Under the pieces are notes generated by a model that did no database searches, had not been told where the DNA came from, and was given only the letters and a program-made list of their open reading frames with translations. Positions 63,984-64,000 of a DNA stretch of 64,000 nt are shown one piece after another. Position 1 is the stretch's first letter; every line of letters begins with the position of its first letter. A program made the translations under genes and the position numbers. The stretch comes from Melioribacteraceae bacterium (lineage in GTDB: Bacteria; Bacteroidota; Ignavibacteria; Ignavibacteriales; Melioribacteraceae): the NCBI GenBank assembly GCA_027030245.1, contig JALVFE010000010.1, positions 1-64,000 of the forward strand, read 5' to 3'.

Positions 63984-64000
63984 ATGAGATCAATAGACCA
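63984..64000 (+). CDS. Start of a further gene, cut by the window edge
   Basis: An ATG five bases after the cas6 stop opens a frame beginning MRSID. Only 17 bases are visible. Its position suggests another cas gene in the same operon. Confidence 0.4.

Overview
The window reads as a chromosomal segment from an AT-rich member of the Ignavibacteriales / Bacteroidota-Chlorobiota group. Two secreted proteins end in the type IX secretion (T9SS) sorting domain with the NYPNPFNP(S/T)TT(I)K signature. There are also two TonB-dependent receptors with carboxypeptidase-regulatory-like N-terminal domains, an S9B dipeptidyl peptidase and a standard set of purine and lipid genes. No species can be named from the sequence alone.

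Layout. 1-7100: a tRNA-Arg(ACG) with two upstream partial copies of its 3' half; an NtrC-type response regulator and, 2 kb further on in the same orientation, a large membrane histidine kinase. The gap between those two is filled by a REP-associated tyrosine transposase (RAYT), its REP palindromes, and a GIY-YIG gene ending in a dispersed repeat. 7100-20600: T9SS protein, transglutaminase-like protein, His/Pro-rich secreted protein, cold-shock protein, lipoprotein, TonB receptor/TonB pair, cytidylate-kinase-like protein, site-2 protease with CBS domains. 19300-29300: a glycan-use cluster made of a winged-helix membrane regulator, divergent TonB receptor, T9SS beta-helix protein, MFS permease and GH94 disaccharide phosphorylase, with three tandem decamers upstream of the receptor as a possible operator. 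29300-41400: purE, a CDF metal transporter, an orphan NuoE-like protein, tRNA-Phe(GAA), an argF-arcC-COG2403 GTPase operon, glmS, an acetyltransferase, and an S9 peptidase lying between repeat-rich zones. 42390-53430: a dense plus-strand run purC, DUF971, pgsA, pgpA, cinA, thpR, recA, recX, acyl-CoA dehydrogenase, guaB, glycosyltransferase, purD.

53431-64000 is accessory. A CRISPR array of 71 complete 30-nt repeats starts at 54342 and runs left to right, as shown by the ATTGAAAC-type repeat 3' end. Its repeats change in four ordered blocks from leader to trailer. It grades into five decayed modules of 142-152 bp in which CRISPR-repeat halves are split by hairpin inserts and joined by structured DNA. 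Then come small membrane-protein genes, a CRISPR-adjacent protein of unknown role, cas6, and the first bases of another gene at the window edge.

A theme linking several regions is an 11-nt mini-hairpin (4-bp stem, 3-nt loop). It occurs singly or paired in the REP units around the RAYT, inside other dispersed repeats, as a precise 22-bp doublet splitting a tRNA-Arg fragment, and as a matching doublet splitting the decayed CRISPR repeats. This shared insertion signature and the decayed CRISPR modules are the best candidates for something undescribed.
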